From JACMLD01 sp964245425 (GTDB lineage: Bacteria > Bacteroidota > Bacteroidia > Chitinophagales > Chitinophagaceae): a stretch of DNA of 7,385 nucleotides. Shown here piece by piece: positions 1 to 5,624 of this stretch (the stretch's first letter is position 1; every line of letters begins with the position of its first letter). Where the stretch lies: assembly GCA_964245425.1 (NCBI GenBank), contig CAXTMV010000268.1, positions 1 to 7,385 of the forward strand, given 5' to 3'. The position numbers and the translations under genes are program-made. The notes beneath the pieces were generated by a model. The model searched no databases. It was not told the origin of the DNA and worked only from the letters and a program-made list of their open reading frames with translations.

Positions 1-27
1 TACACTAATCAAAAATCCTATTAGACC

Positions 28-471
28 ATGGCGAAGTCAAGTAAGGACAAACCGGCAAAAAAAGCTGCACCAAAAGAAGCAGACGAAAAAGAGGAGAAGG
101 CGTCTCCCAAATCTAAAAAACAAACAGACGACGACGACGACGATGACATCGACGACGATGAGGAGGATGCCCCCAAAGCATCTAAAGGAAAGTCGGCTTC
201 TAAAACAAAGAAAGACGATGACGACGATGACGATGACGCCGATGTTGATGTGAACGATGACTGGGAAAAAGTGGAGGAAGAAGAAAACTGGGATCCTGAT
301 TTTGATGAATTTGATATTCCTAAATCAAAGACAAAGAAAAGCAGCACCGGCGGCAGCACGCCTGCAAAAAAAGGCAAGGCAGACGATGATGACCTGGGCG
401 TAGACGACGATTTTAAAGACATGGATCTTTTTAACGACAGTGGCTTCGACGATGAGGACGACGACTACTAG
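28..471 (+). CDS. Uncharacterised highly acidic, Asp/Lys-rich low-complexity protein
   Basis: I do not recognise a family. The 147 residues alternate between Lys/Ser/Ala/Pro segments (about 1-32, 49-62, 98-116) and Asp/Glu segments, including seven Asp at 34-40 and eight at 63-70. By hand count there are 44 Asp, 13 Glu and 26 Lys, with no Arg, Cys or His, giving a net charge near -31. The only aromatic-rich parts are DDWEKVEEEENWDPDFDEFD (about 77-96) and the tail with FKDMDLFNDSGF (about 129-140), which look like short linear motifs in a disordered chain. There is no signal peptide, membrane segment or recognisable fold. The ATG at 28 is the first start and is preceded by an A-rich, SD-less leader, as usual in Bacteroidota. 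The gene lies on the same strand as pabB, 130 bp upstream of it. A role as a polyanionic binding partner or nucleic-acid mimic is speculation. A Ser-rich frame on the opposite strand (21-422) is the mirror of the Asp codons. Confidence 0.72.
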   Translation: MAKSSKDKPAKKAAPKEADEKEEKASPKSKKQTDDDDDDDIDDDEEDAPKASKGKSASKTKKDDDDDDDDADVDVNDDWEKVEEEENWDPDFDEFDIPKSKTKKSSTGGSTPAKKGKADDDDLGVDDDFKDMDLFNDSGFDDEDDDY

Positions 472-513
472 ACGCTGAATCGACAATGGTAGCGGATATA
501 CCGGTTACAGATA

Positions 514-576
514 AACGCTGATCATATTGCCACTTTGTATTCATAGGCTTGCCTCTTAGCGTTCATTATCAGCGTT
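514..576. repeat. 9-bp inverted repeat (AACGCTGAT / ATCAGCGTT) upstream of pabB
   Basis: AACGCTGAT at 514-522 is matched by its exact reverse complement at 568-576, with 45 bp between. Related copies flank it: ACGCTGAAT at 472-480, just after the stop of the acidic gene, and TTAGCGTT at 556-563. The right arm overlaps the candidate pabB -7 box by two bases. No T-run follows the right arm, so a terminator for the upstream gene is not well supported. Operator-like sites or a chance AT-rich repeat are the alternatives. The rest of the 130-bp gap shows nothing else. Confidence 0.35.
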
Positions 577-582
577 GCTTTG
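575..582 (+). promoter_or_regulatory. Candidate Bacteroidota -7 box for pabB
   Basis: TTGCTTTG differs by one base from the Bacteroidota -7 consensus TAnnTTTG and would start transcription roughly 10-15 bases before the GTG at 602. I see no convincing TTTG -33 element at the expected spacing, so this is weak. Confidence 0.25.
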
Positions 583-601
583 TTATCATTAGCCCCTATT
601 A

Positions 602-1879
602 GTGTCTGAATTTACCATAACTGATTTTAACCGCACAAAACAACAGGTGCTGCACTGGATAAACCGGTTCAGCACCTGTTGTTTTCTGGATAATCATCAA
701 TATCATTTCAGTCACCACAGTTATGAATGCATTGCAGGTGCCGGAACCATTGATTGTATTGAACTGACTGCTGGCAATGCATTGCCACAGCTACAGCAGT
801 TCCGGCAAAAAAACAACGGCTGGCTTTTCGGCCACCTGGGTTATGATCTGAAGAATGAAACAGAAGATCTATCTTCATCCAACACAGACCGCATTGGGTT
901 TCCGGATCTTTTTTTCTTTGTACCAGAGACCGTTTTTTTATTAACTCAGCAATCACTCTGCATCCTTACTACAGGTTCTGCCAGCGCCCGGCAAATCTTT
1001 GATGAGGTAGAAAAAGCTGTTATTCCGGCCGCTGCACAGCAGCTGTCACCCATCAGCTTTCAACAAAAGCTTTCCAGGCAAACGTATATTGAAACGGTAA
1101 AACAGCTGCAATTGCATATCCTGCGCGGCGATTGTTACGAAATTAATTTCTGCCAGGAATTTTTTGCTGAGCAGGCCGTCATTGACCCACTGGCAGTATA
1201 TTGTTCATTAAGCAGTATTTCACCCGCACCTTTTGCTGCTTTTTATAAACATGCCGGTAAGTACTTGCTCTGTGCCAGTCCGGAGCGATACCTTAAAAAA
1301 GAAGGCGACAACATCATATCTCAGCCCATGAAGGGCACCGGCAAAAGAGATTTGCTGAATCCCCTGCAGGATGCGGTGAATAAGGAAACGCTGATGAACA
1401 GCAGCAAAGACCGGTCGGAAAATGTTATGGTGGTAGACCTGGTCAGGAATGATCTGTCGAAAATATGTGTGGAAGGCAGCGTGCAGGTAGAGGAGCTTTT
1501 TGGTATATATTCTTTTCCGCAGGTGCACCAGCTGGTCTCTACCGTAAATGGCGTGCTGCAACCAGGCCTGGAATTTTCCAGGATCATAGCACAAACCTTT
1601 CCGATGGGGTCTATGACCGGGGCGCCAAAAAGAAAAGTGCTGGAACTGATTGAACAATACGAGACCACGCGACGGGGAATTTTTTCCGGTGCAATAGGTT
1701 ACCTGCGGCCGGATGGTGATTTCGATTTCAATGTCGTTATCAGGAGCCTGCTCTATAACCAGGCGGATAAATACCTCTCTTACCTGGCAGGCTCTGGCAT
1801 TACTTTCTATAGCTGCGCAGAAGCCGAATACGAAGAATGCTTGTTGAAAGCAGCAGCCATCAGGCAGTTGTTTAGCTAA
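602..1879 (+). CDS. pabB: Aminodeoxychorismate synthase component I (PabB)
   Basis: PabB makes 4-amino-4-deoxychorismate from chorismate and ammonia, the first step towards p-aminobenzoate and folate; the ammonia normally comes from a PabA glutaminase, which is not in this window. The 425 residues have a weakly conserved N-terminal part (with GWLFGHLGYDLKNE at 73-86) and a complete chorismate-binding domain from about 160. Its motifs are GDCYEINF (176-183), SPERYL (226-231), QPMKGTGKR (241-249), KDRSENVMVVDLVRND (269-284), FPMGSMTGAPK (333-343) and the acidic AEAEYEE (406-412). Lys244 in the PxKGT motif is the residue that marks PabB; anthranilate synthase TrpE has Ala there, so PabB is preferred over TrpE. 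The start is GTG: an in-frame TAG at 590-592 leaves no room upstream, and the next in-frame ATG is deep in the domain at residue 243. No pabC-like aminodeoxychorismate lyase lies beside it. It converges on the transglycosylase gene. Confidence 0.93.
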   Translation: MSEFTITDFNRTKQQVLHWINRFSTCCFLDNHQYHFSHHSYECIAGAGTIDCIELTAGNALPQLQQFRQKNNGWLFGHLGYDLKNETEDLSSSNTDRIGFPDLFFFVPETVFLLTQQSLCILTTGSASARQIFDEVEKAVIPAAAQQLSPISFQQKLSRQTYIETVKQLQLHILRGDCYEINFCQEFFAEQAVIDPLAVYCSLSSISPAPFAAFYKHAGKYLLCASPERYLKKEGDNIISQPMKGTGKRDLLNPLQDAVNKETLMNSSKDRSENVMVVDLVRNDLSKICVEGSVQVEELFGIYSFPQVHQLVSTVNGVLQPGLEFSRIIAQTFPMGSMTGAPKRKVLELIEQYETTRRGIFSGAIGYLRPDGDFDFNVVIRSLLYNQADKYLSYLAGSGITFYSCAEAEYEECLLKAAAIRQLFS

Positions 1880-1915
1880 GAGCAAAAGGACATAAAGAAC
1901 TTGCAACGCGCAAAA

Positions 1916-1994
1916 AATATCGCACTGGGCTAACAGCGAAAAAGAGTTTAGCCACATTTCTTTTTTCTCTATTAGCCCAGTGCGATGCGATATT
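1916..1994. terminator. Long inverted repeat between convergent genes, probable bidirectional terminator
   Basis: ATCGCACTGGGCTAA (1919-1933) and TTAGCCCAGTGCGAT (1972-1986) are perfect 15-bp inverted arms separated by 38 bp. If one copy of a duplicated GCGAT (1982-1986/1987-1991) is bulged out, pairing extends to 18 bp (1916-1933 with 1972-1994). On the - strand the stem is followed by a run of six T, which suits termination of the transglycosylase gene. On the + strand the downstream sequence is only moderately T-rich (ATATTATTATTT), so termination of pabB is less certain. The loop is unusually long for an intrinsic terminator. It contains a further TTAGCC (1948-1953) that could pair with GGCTAA (1928-1933) instead. 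Confidence 0.68.
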
Positions 1995-1995
1995 A

Positions 1996-3126
1996 TTATT
2001 TCTTAGCTGTTTTGGTTGCCATCAGCAAACTGTCTTTAACAGCAGGTGTGGCAGCAGCAGCATTGGCGCTGCTCAACAGCAATTGAATAGACTCGTTCAG
2101 GATCTGGTATTTATTTGCGATAAAAAGGTCCATCTTATCGGCGGGCAATTTTATTTCATAACTATTATTGGCACTGGCCATCACTTTATCAAAACCGGGA
2201 TTGTAACGGTTAAAATCTAAGATATCCATCACAATATTCCGGGCAATCACAACAGAATGATATTTTCCGGAAATGGTCTGTGTTTTCGATTCGTCCAGTT
2301 CGCTGGCGCTCAGTTTTCGGTTAAATATAAACACACCGTCGGCGCCATAGTTTTCATCTGTTTCTTTTTTGGTCAGCGTGCACAAACCGCCCTGCCCTTC
2401 AAATATATAGTGGGTGCCGATGAACTTCTTTACATGGTTCCTGCTTTCAGCAGGCAGGTAGTATTGAAGGTCCCAGAAATTACGGCTGCCACTTTTGCGA
2501 ATGGCTTTCAGCACATTGCCTGCGCCGCCATTGTAAGCGGCAATAACCAGCAGCCAGTCGCCAAACTGGTCGTATAAATCGTTCAGGTATTTGGCGGCGG
2601 CATGGGTGCTCTTAATATAATTGGTGCGCTCATCTTTTTTACGGGTTACTTTCAACCCCAGGGTTCTGGCGGTGGCCGGCATCAGTTGCCATGGACCTAC
2701 GGCACCTGCCCAGGAAACCGCGCTGGTGTGCAGCCTCGATTCTATTACGGCCAGGTATTTTAATTCTTTGGGAAGATTGTGTGCTACCAGGATGGCATCC
2801 ATTACGTTAAAGTAAGGTTTGCCCCATCCCTTCATGTTTTCCAGGTCTTCGCTGTTTTTTTCAATATAATCCTGCACAAAACTAATGGCGCGGGGATTTA
2901 AACGGGGGCCTGCAATGGCCGCCTGGTCATTATCAAACAGGTCTTTGAAACCTTTCTTTTTGGCTACAGGCGCCACCGGGGCGGCGCTGATGGTATCCAT
3001 ACTGTCTTTCACCGCGGTAACTGCCTGAACGGCCATCCCGGACGATTCTAAAGACACGACCTGCTGGGCCCTGGCAAAAGAGATCGCCACCGATAAAAGA
3101 ATAAATGGTAATAAAATCTTTTTCAT
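1996..3126 (-). CDS. Secreted MltD-like lytic transglycosylase (SLT/GH23 domain)
   Basis: Enzymes of this family cleave the MurNAc-GlcNAc bond of peptidoglycan without water, leaving 1,6-anhydro-MurNAc ends, and act in the periplasm in wall remodelling. The 376 residues begin with a signal peptide (KK, a hydrophobic stretch, then probable cleavage after ARA at 20). There is no lipobox Cys, so it is not a lipoprotein, unlike E. coli MltD. A linker (about 21-75) leads to the SLT domain (about 105-240). It contains VIESRLHTSAVSWAGAVGPW (127-146), with Glu129 as the likely catalytic acid, WQLMPATARTLGL (146-158) and AYNGGAGNV (197-205). A conserved-looking region follows (about 260-352), then an Ala/Lys-rich tail. 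No LysM repeats are present, although MltD-type enzymes often carry them, so binding to the wall may rely on another region. The ATG at 3126 has an A-rich, SD-less leader. The gene follows gatA after 112 bp, with no strong terminator between. Confidence 0.9.
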   Translation of the reverse strand: MKKILLPFILLSVAISFARAQQVVSLESSGMAVQAVTAVKDSMDTISAAPVAPVAKKKGFKDLFDNDQAAIAGPRLNPRAISFVQDYIEKNSEDLENMKGWGKPYFNVMDAILVAHNLPKELKYLAVIESRLHTSAVSWAGAVGPWQLMPATARTLGLKVTRKKDERTNYIKSTHAAAKYLNDLYDQFGDWLLVIAAYNGGAGNVLKAIRKSGSRNFWDLQYYLPAESRNHVKKFIGTHYIFEGQGGLCTLTKKETDENYGADGVFIFNRKLSASELDESKTQTISGKYHSVVIARNIVMDILDFNRYNPGFDKVMASANNSYEIKLPADKMDLFIANKYQILNESIQLLLSSANAAAATPAVKDSLLMATKTAKK

Positions 3127-3158
3127 TGTTGTAGTTTACGTTTGCTAAGCAGTTAACG

Positions 3159-3171
3159 GTAAAGTCTTTAC
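3159..3171 (-). promoter_or_regulatory. Hyphenated palindrome GTAAAG-T-CTTTAC upstream of the transglycosylase gene
   Basis: A 6+1+6 palindrome lies 33-45 bases before the transglycosylase start codon. Eleven of twelve bases of its reverse complement (GTAAAGACTTTA) recur upstream of tatA at 4970-4981 (GTAAAGACTGTA). I found no TAnnTTTG box in this 112-bp gap, which leaves open whether the gene has its own promoter or is read through from gatA. A regulatory role is inference only. Confidence 0.22.
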
Positions 3172-3238
3172 AATGATTTGTTTCAGGAGGATACTAGAAA
3201 GGAAGCTTAAAAAGCGTGACGGACAGAGGAAATTGCAA

Positions 3239-4669
3239 TTATTGAGCCAGTAATTGCTGTGCTAACTGTAGCAAAGATACTTCGCAAAACTGGTTTGTCA
3301 TAACCTGCAGGCCAAAAGGGAGGCCGTTGGAGTGTTTAAAAAGGGGGAGGGAAATGGCGGGGATACCCACCAGGTTGGCATAAACCGTATAAATATCAGC
3401 CAGATACATAGCTATGGGGTCGTCCATTTTTTCGCCAATTTTAAAGGCGGTTGCGGGCACTGTGGGGAGCAGGATAACGTCAAAATCGTCAAAAATCTGC
3501 CTGGTTTTGTCCAATAGCTTTTTTCTGACCTTTTGTGCCTGGGTGAAGTAGGCGTCAAAATAGCCGGCGCTCAGCACAAAAGTGCCCAGCAGGATTCGTC
3601 GTTTTACTTCTTTTCCAAACCCTTCAGAACGACTTTTCTTGTAAAAATCTGCGAGATCGGGGTAGTCTCCGCCGGTTCTGTAACCAAACCTCACGCCATC
3701 GTACCTGGAAAGATTGGAAGATGCCTCTGCGGTGGTGAGCACATAATAAGCCGGAACGATATAATCGATGAGTCCGAATTGAACGGGCGACACGGTATGG
3801 CCCAGGCCGGAGAGCCCTTCCATATAAGCAGAGATGCTTTGGGCCATTTCTTTATCAAGGCCGGGGTGGTTCAGGGCCTCTTCAAAATAACCGATGCGCA
3901 ATTTTTTGGGTGTTTCTGTAAGAGTGGCGCCATAGTCAGGCACTTCGCGGTCGGAAACGGTACTGTCGAACGCATCCTTGCCGGCAATGGTTTGTAACAG
4001 GAGGGCTGTATCCGGAATATTTTTGGCAAAAATACCTATCTGATCGAAAGAAGAACCATAGGCAATGAGCCCGTATCTTGAAATACGGCCATAAGTGGGC
4101 TTCAGGCCCACAATACCACAGAAGTCTGCCGGCTGCCGTACAGATCCGCCTGTATCGCTGCCGAGGCTAACCATACAGAGCCCGGCCTGCACCGCTACAG
4201 CAGAACCGCCCGAAGAACCGCCGGGTACCCTGCTTTCGTCCAGCGCATTCAGGGTATTGCCATAATAAGAATTTTCGTTGCTGGATCCCATGGCAAATTC
4301 ATCGCAATTACAGGCTCCAATGATAATGGCGCCCGCCTCCAGCAATTTCTGTACTGCGGTGGCATGGTAAGTAGCTGTAAAACCCTGTAGGATATGAGAG
4401 GCAGCAGTAACAGCATGCCCTTTGTAACAGATAACATCTTTGATGCCCACCACCACGCCATGCAGCCTGCCCAGGGGCTTGCCTTCCAGTCTTTGCTGGT
4501 CAAGCGCTGCCGCGTCGCGGAGCGCCTCGGCTGCATACACTTCGGTGAATGCATTCAGCTGGCGACTGGTTTCTATACGACGCAAAAAAAACTCAACGGC
4601 TTCTACACAAGTGGTAGTGCCATTGAGTAAACTGTCTTGGTAATGTTGTATAGATTGAAAGCTAAACAA
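3239..4669 (-). CDS. gatA: Glutamyl-tRNA(Gln)/aspartyl-tRNA(Asn) amidotransferase subunit A (GatA)
   Basis: GatA is the amidase subunit of GatCAB. It releases ammonia from glutamine so that misacylated Glu-tRNA(Gln), or Asp-tRNA(Asn), can be amidated in the cytoplasm. The 476 residues cover the whole amidase-signature fold. The Lys-cisSer-Ser triad is intact: Lys77 in GIKDV, Ser152 in PGGSSGGS and the nucleophile Ser176 in SDTGGSVRQP. The 75- and 24-residue spacings match those known for the family. GatA-specific segments include NCDEFAMGSSNENS (121-134), AEASSNLSRYDG (314-325), RSEGFG (347-352) and DIYTVYANLVGIPA (425-438), which argue against a general amidase. The start is TTG: no ATG, GTG or TTG lies between it and the in-frame stop at 4736-4738, and the next ATG is at residue 127. 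gatB and gatC are not adjacent. The gene starts 53 bp after tatA and may share its transcript. Confidence 0.95.
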   Translation of the reverse strand: MFSFQSIQHYQDSLLNGTTTCVEAVEFFLRRIETSRQLNAFTEVYAAEALRDAAALDQQRLEGKPLGRLHGVVVGIKDVICYKGHAVTAASHILQGFTATYHATAVQKLLEAGAIIIGACNCDEFAMGSSNENSYYGNTLNALDESRVPGGSSGGSAVAVQAGLCMVSLGSDTGGSVRQPADFCGIVGLKPTYGRISRYGLIAYGSSFDQIGIFAKNIPDTALLLQTIAGKDAFDSTVSDREVPDYGATLTETPKKLRIGYFEEALNHPGLDKEMAQSISAYMEGLSGLGHTVSPVQFGLIDYIVPAYYVLTTAEASSNLSRYDGVRFGYRTGGDYPDLADFYKKSRSEGFGKEVKRRILLGTFVLSAGYFDAYFTQAQKVRKKLLDKTRQIFDDFDVILLPTVPATAFKIGEKMDDPIAMYLADIYTVYANLVGIPAISLPLFKHSNGLPFGLQVMTNQFCEVSLLQLAQQLLAQ

Positions 4670-4688
4670 AGGTCCGTAAACTTCGCAG

Positions 4689-4696
4689 CAAAGATG
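4689..4696 (-). promoter_or_regulatory. Possible -7 box for gatA
   Basis: On the - strand this reads CATCTTTG, one base from the TAnnTTTG consensus, about 20 bases before the TTG start of gatA. It lies in the 53-bp gap after tatA. With no -33 element visible, co-transcription from the tatA promoter is equally likely. Confidence 0.22.
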
Positions 4697-4722
4697 AATA
4701 AAAGGAAGAGCGGTGAACCGAA

Positions 4723-4944
4723 TTAAGAAAGCGGTTTATTCTCTTTTTCCTTTAAACCTTCTTCAATCTCTTTGGTAACATTACTTTTTGCATCATTAAA
4801 CTCGCGGATTCCTTTGCCAAGGCCACGCATCAGCTCCGGAATTTTACGGCCGCCAAATAACAACAATACGATTATCAGGATGATGATAATTTCTTGTGTT
4901 CCCAGTACACCCAACAACACAGGTTTTAAATTTGCATGTAGCAT
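4723..4944 (-). CDS. tatA: Sec-independent (twin-arginine) translocase subunit TatA
   Basis: TatA subunits assemble in the inner membrane with TatC to move folded proteins bearing twin-arginine signals. The 73-residue product has the family layout. There is a short N-terminus with a Glu just before one hydrophobic helix (about 17-30). Next come the hinge FGG (30-32), an amphipathic helix with KIPELMRGLGKGIREFNDA (34-52) and a charged, disordered tail. The start chosen is the ATG at 4942-4944. The open frame continues upstream to 5229, but that extension would run through the -7 box, a tandem repeat, the rplS terminator and the end of rplS, so it is not coding. The length and the single helix support TatA/TatE; a TatB would normally be longer. 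No tatC is in the window. gatA follows after 53 bp. Confidence 0.93.
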   Translation of the reverse strand: MLHANLKPVLLGVLGTQEIIIILIIVLLLFGGRKIPELMRGLGKGIREFNDAKSNVTKEIEEGLKEKENKPLS

Positions 4945-4961
4945 AATGAATAATTGAAGGT

Positions 4962-4969
4962 CAAAGATA
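4962..4969 (-). promoter_or_regulatory. tatA: -7 box TATCTTTG for tatA
   Basis: On the - strand the sequence TATCTTTG matches the Bacteroidota -7 consensus TAnnTTTG exactly. It lies 17 bases before the tatA ATG, giving a leader of roughly 10-15 bases. No clear TTTG -33 element is found at the usual spacing. Its place downstream of the rplS terminator fits a separate transcription unit for tatA and perhaps gatA. Confidence 0.5.
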
Positions 4970-5020
4970 GTAAAGACTGTAAAAACGACGGCATATTTAT
5001 TTGCCAAACACGAACCATTA

Positions 5021-5044
5021 ACTAAATGTATACTAAATGTATAC
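5021..5044. repeat. Two tandem 11-bp units (ACTAAATGTAT) plus a partial third
   Basis: ACTAAATGTAT occurs at 5021-5031 and again at 5032-5042, followed by AC. Each junction creates a GTATAC palindrome (5028-5033 and 5039-5044), so two palindromes lie 11 bp apart, about one helical turn. The repeat is in the 199-bp gap between rplS and tatA, upstream of the tatA -7 box. It could be a binding site for a regulator or simple slippage. Confidence 0.5.
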
Positions 5045-5080
5045 GGGATTCTGTAATGCCTGGATTGCGGTACAGGCGCT

Positions 5081-5111
5081 AATAACAAAACGGATGCCAT
5101 TGGGCATCCGT
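5081..5111 (-). terminator. Rho-independent terminator of rplS
   Basis: Read on the - strand, ACGGATGCC, a 4-base loop CAAT and GGCATCCGT form a perfect 9-bp GC-rich stem followed by TTTTGTTATT. It begins about 32 bases after the rplS stop codon. On the + strand the stem is not followed by T residues, so it works in one direction. This is the clearest terminator in the window. Confidence 0.9.
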
Positions 5112-5143
5112 CTGAAATATGCTGGTACAAAATAATTATAATG

Positions 5144-5509
5144 CTATGCTTTGGGCGCCACTGCCATTTTCTTTTCCTGGATACGGGCTCTTTTACCGCT
5201 TCTTTCACGCAGGTAGTACAATTTGGCACGACGTACCTTACCGGTCTTATTCAAAAGAATGCCGTCTATATTAGGTGAGTACAATGGAAAAGTACGTTCT
5301 ACACCAACCCCGTCAGAAATCTTACGAACAGTAAAGGTTTGGGTGAAACCGGTTCCCTGCCTTTTGATAACATCTCCGCGGAAACCCTGGATACGCTCTT
5401 TACCACCTTCAATAATCTTATAATTAACGGTTACATTATCGCCAGCTTTAAACTTCGGAAAATCCTTTCCCTTGGTTAACTGCTCATGTACAAATGCTAC
5501 GGCGTTCAT
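5144..5509 (-). CDS. rplS: 50S ribosomal protein L19
   Basis: L19 sits at the 30S-50S interface of the ribosome. The 121-residue product is the usual family length and full-length. It shows the core KFKAGDNVTVNYKIIEGGKE (about 19-38), RIQGFRGDVIKRQGTG (39-54), FTVRKISDGVGVERTFPLYS (59-78) and the basic C-terminal part with KTGKVRRAKLYYLRERSGK (88-106). The ATG at 5507-5509 follows an AT-rich, SD-less leader (AAATTTTAAACAT), normal for Bacteroidota. In many bacteria rplS lies in an rpsP-rimM-trmD-rplS operon. Here it is alone, flanked by rny upstream and tatA downstream, with its own candidate promoter and a strong terminator, so it is probably a single-gene unit. Nothing in the protein looks unusual. 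Confidence 0.97.
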   Translation of the reverse strand: MNAVAFVHEQLTKGKDFPKFKAGDNVTVNYKIIEGGKERIQGFRGDVIKRQGTGFTQTFTVRKISDGVGVERTFPLYSPNIDGILLNKTGKVRRAKLYYLRERSGKRARIQEKKMAVAPKA

Positions 5510-5531
5510 ATGTTTAAAATTTATAGGACGG

Positions 5532-5539
5532 CAAAGGTA
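5532..5539 (-). promoter_or_regulatory. rplS: -7 box TACCTTTG for rplS
   Basis: On the - strand TACCTTTG matches TAnnTTTG exactly and lies 22 bases before the rplS ATG, giving a leader of about 15-20 bases. The expected -33 region falls in the TTGAATTTT repeats and has no TTTG on this strand. A strong promoter here would explain how rplS is expressed apart from rny. Confidence 0.5.
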
Positions 5540-5546
5540 GCGTTTA

Positions 5547-5579
5547 TTTTGAATTTTGAATGATAAATCTTGAATTTTA
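5547..5579. repeat. Short AT-rich TTGAATTTT repeats between rny and rplS
   Basis: TTTTGAA occurs twice in tandem (5547-5553, 5554-5560) and TTGAATTTT returns at 5570-5578. They fill the middle of the 115-bp gap between the rny stop and the rplS start. No GC-rich hairpin with a T-run is visible for rny in this gap, so how the rny transcript ends is unclear. The repeats may be plain AT-rich slippage. Confidence 0.4.
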
Positions 5580-5624
5580 TCCGTCGCAAATCATTTAAAA
5601 TGTAAAATGCAGCGTTCAAAATGG

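Noticed and set aside
21..422. Ser-rich open frame on the - strand
   Set aside because: It is the mirror of the Asp codon runs in the acidic gene: GAC/GAT on one strand reads as Ser codons in this frame on the other. It has no independent protein character.
602..1879. pabB read as trpE (anthranilate synthase)
   Set aside because: Lys244 in the PxKGT motif marks aminodeoxychorismate synthases, and no trp genes are adjacent.
1220..1957. Open frame of 245 codons on the - strand across pabB
   Set aside because: It lies opposite the conserved chorismate-binding domain and its translation shows no family motif, so it is a shadow frame.
1916..1994. Inverted repeat read as a mobile element or attachment site
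   Set aside because: There is no transposase or integrase, and no target-site duplication at matching outer ends; the position between convergent stops fits a terminator better.
3185..3192. AGGAGGAT, a Shine-Dalgarno-like sequence on the + strand
   Set aside because: No start codon or open frame follows at a usable distance, and the other genes here do not use Shine-Dalgarno sequences.
3533..3997. Open frame of 154 codons on the + strand inside gatA
   Set aside because: It lies opposite conserved GatA residues and shows no recognisable domain.
4945..5229. N-terminal extension of tatA to 5229
   Set aside because: The added part is not TatA-like. It would cover the rplS terminator, the 11-bp tandem repeat, the tatA -7 box and the end of rplS.
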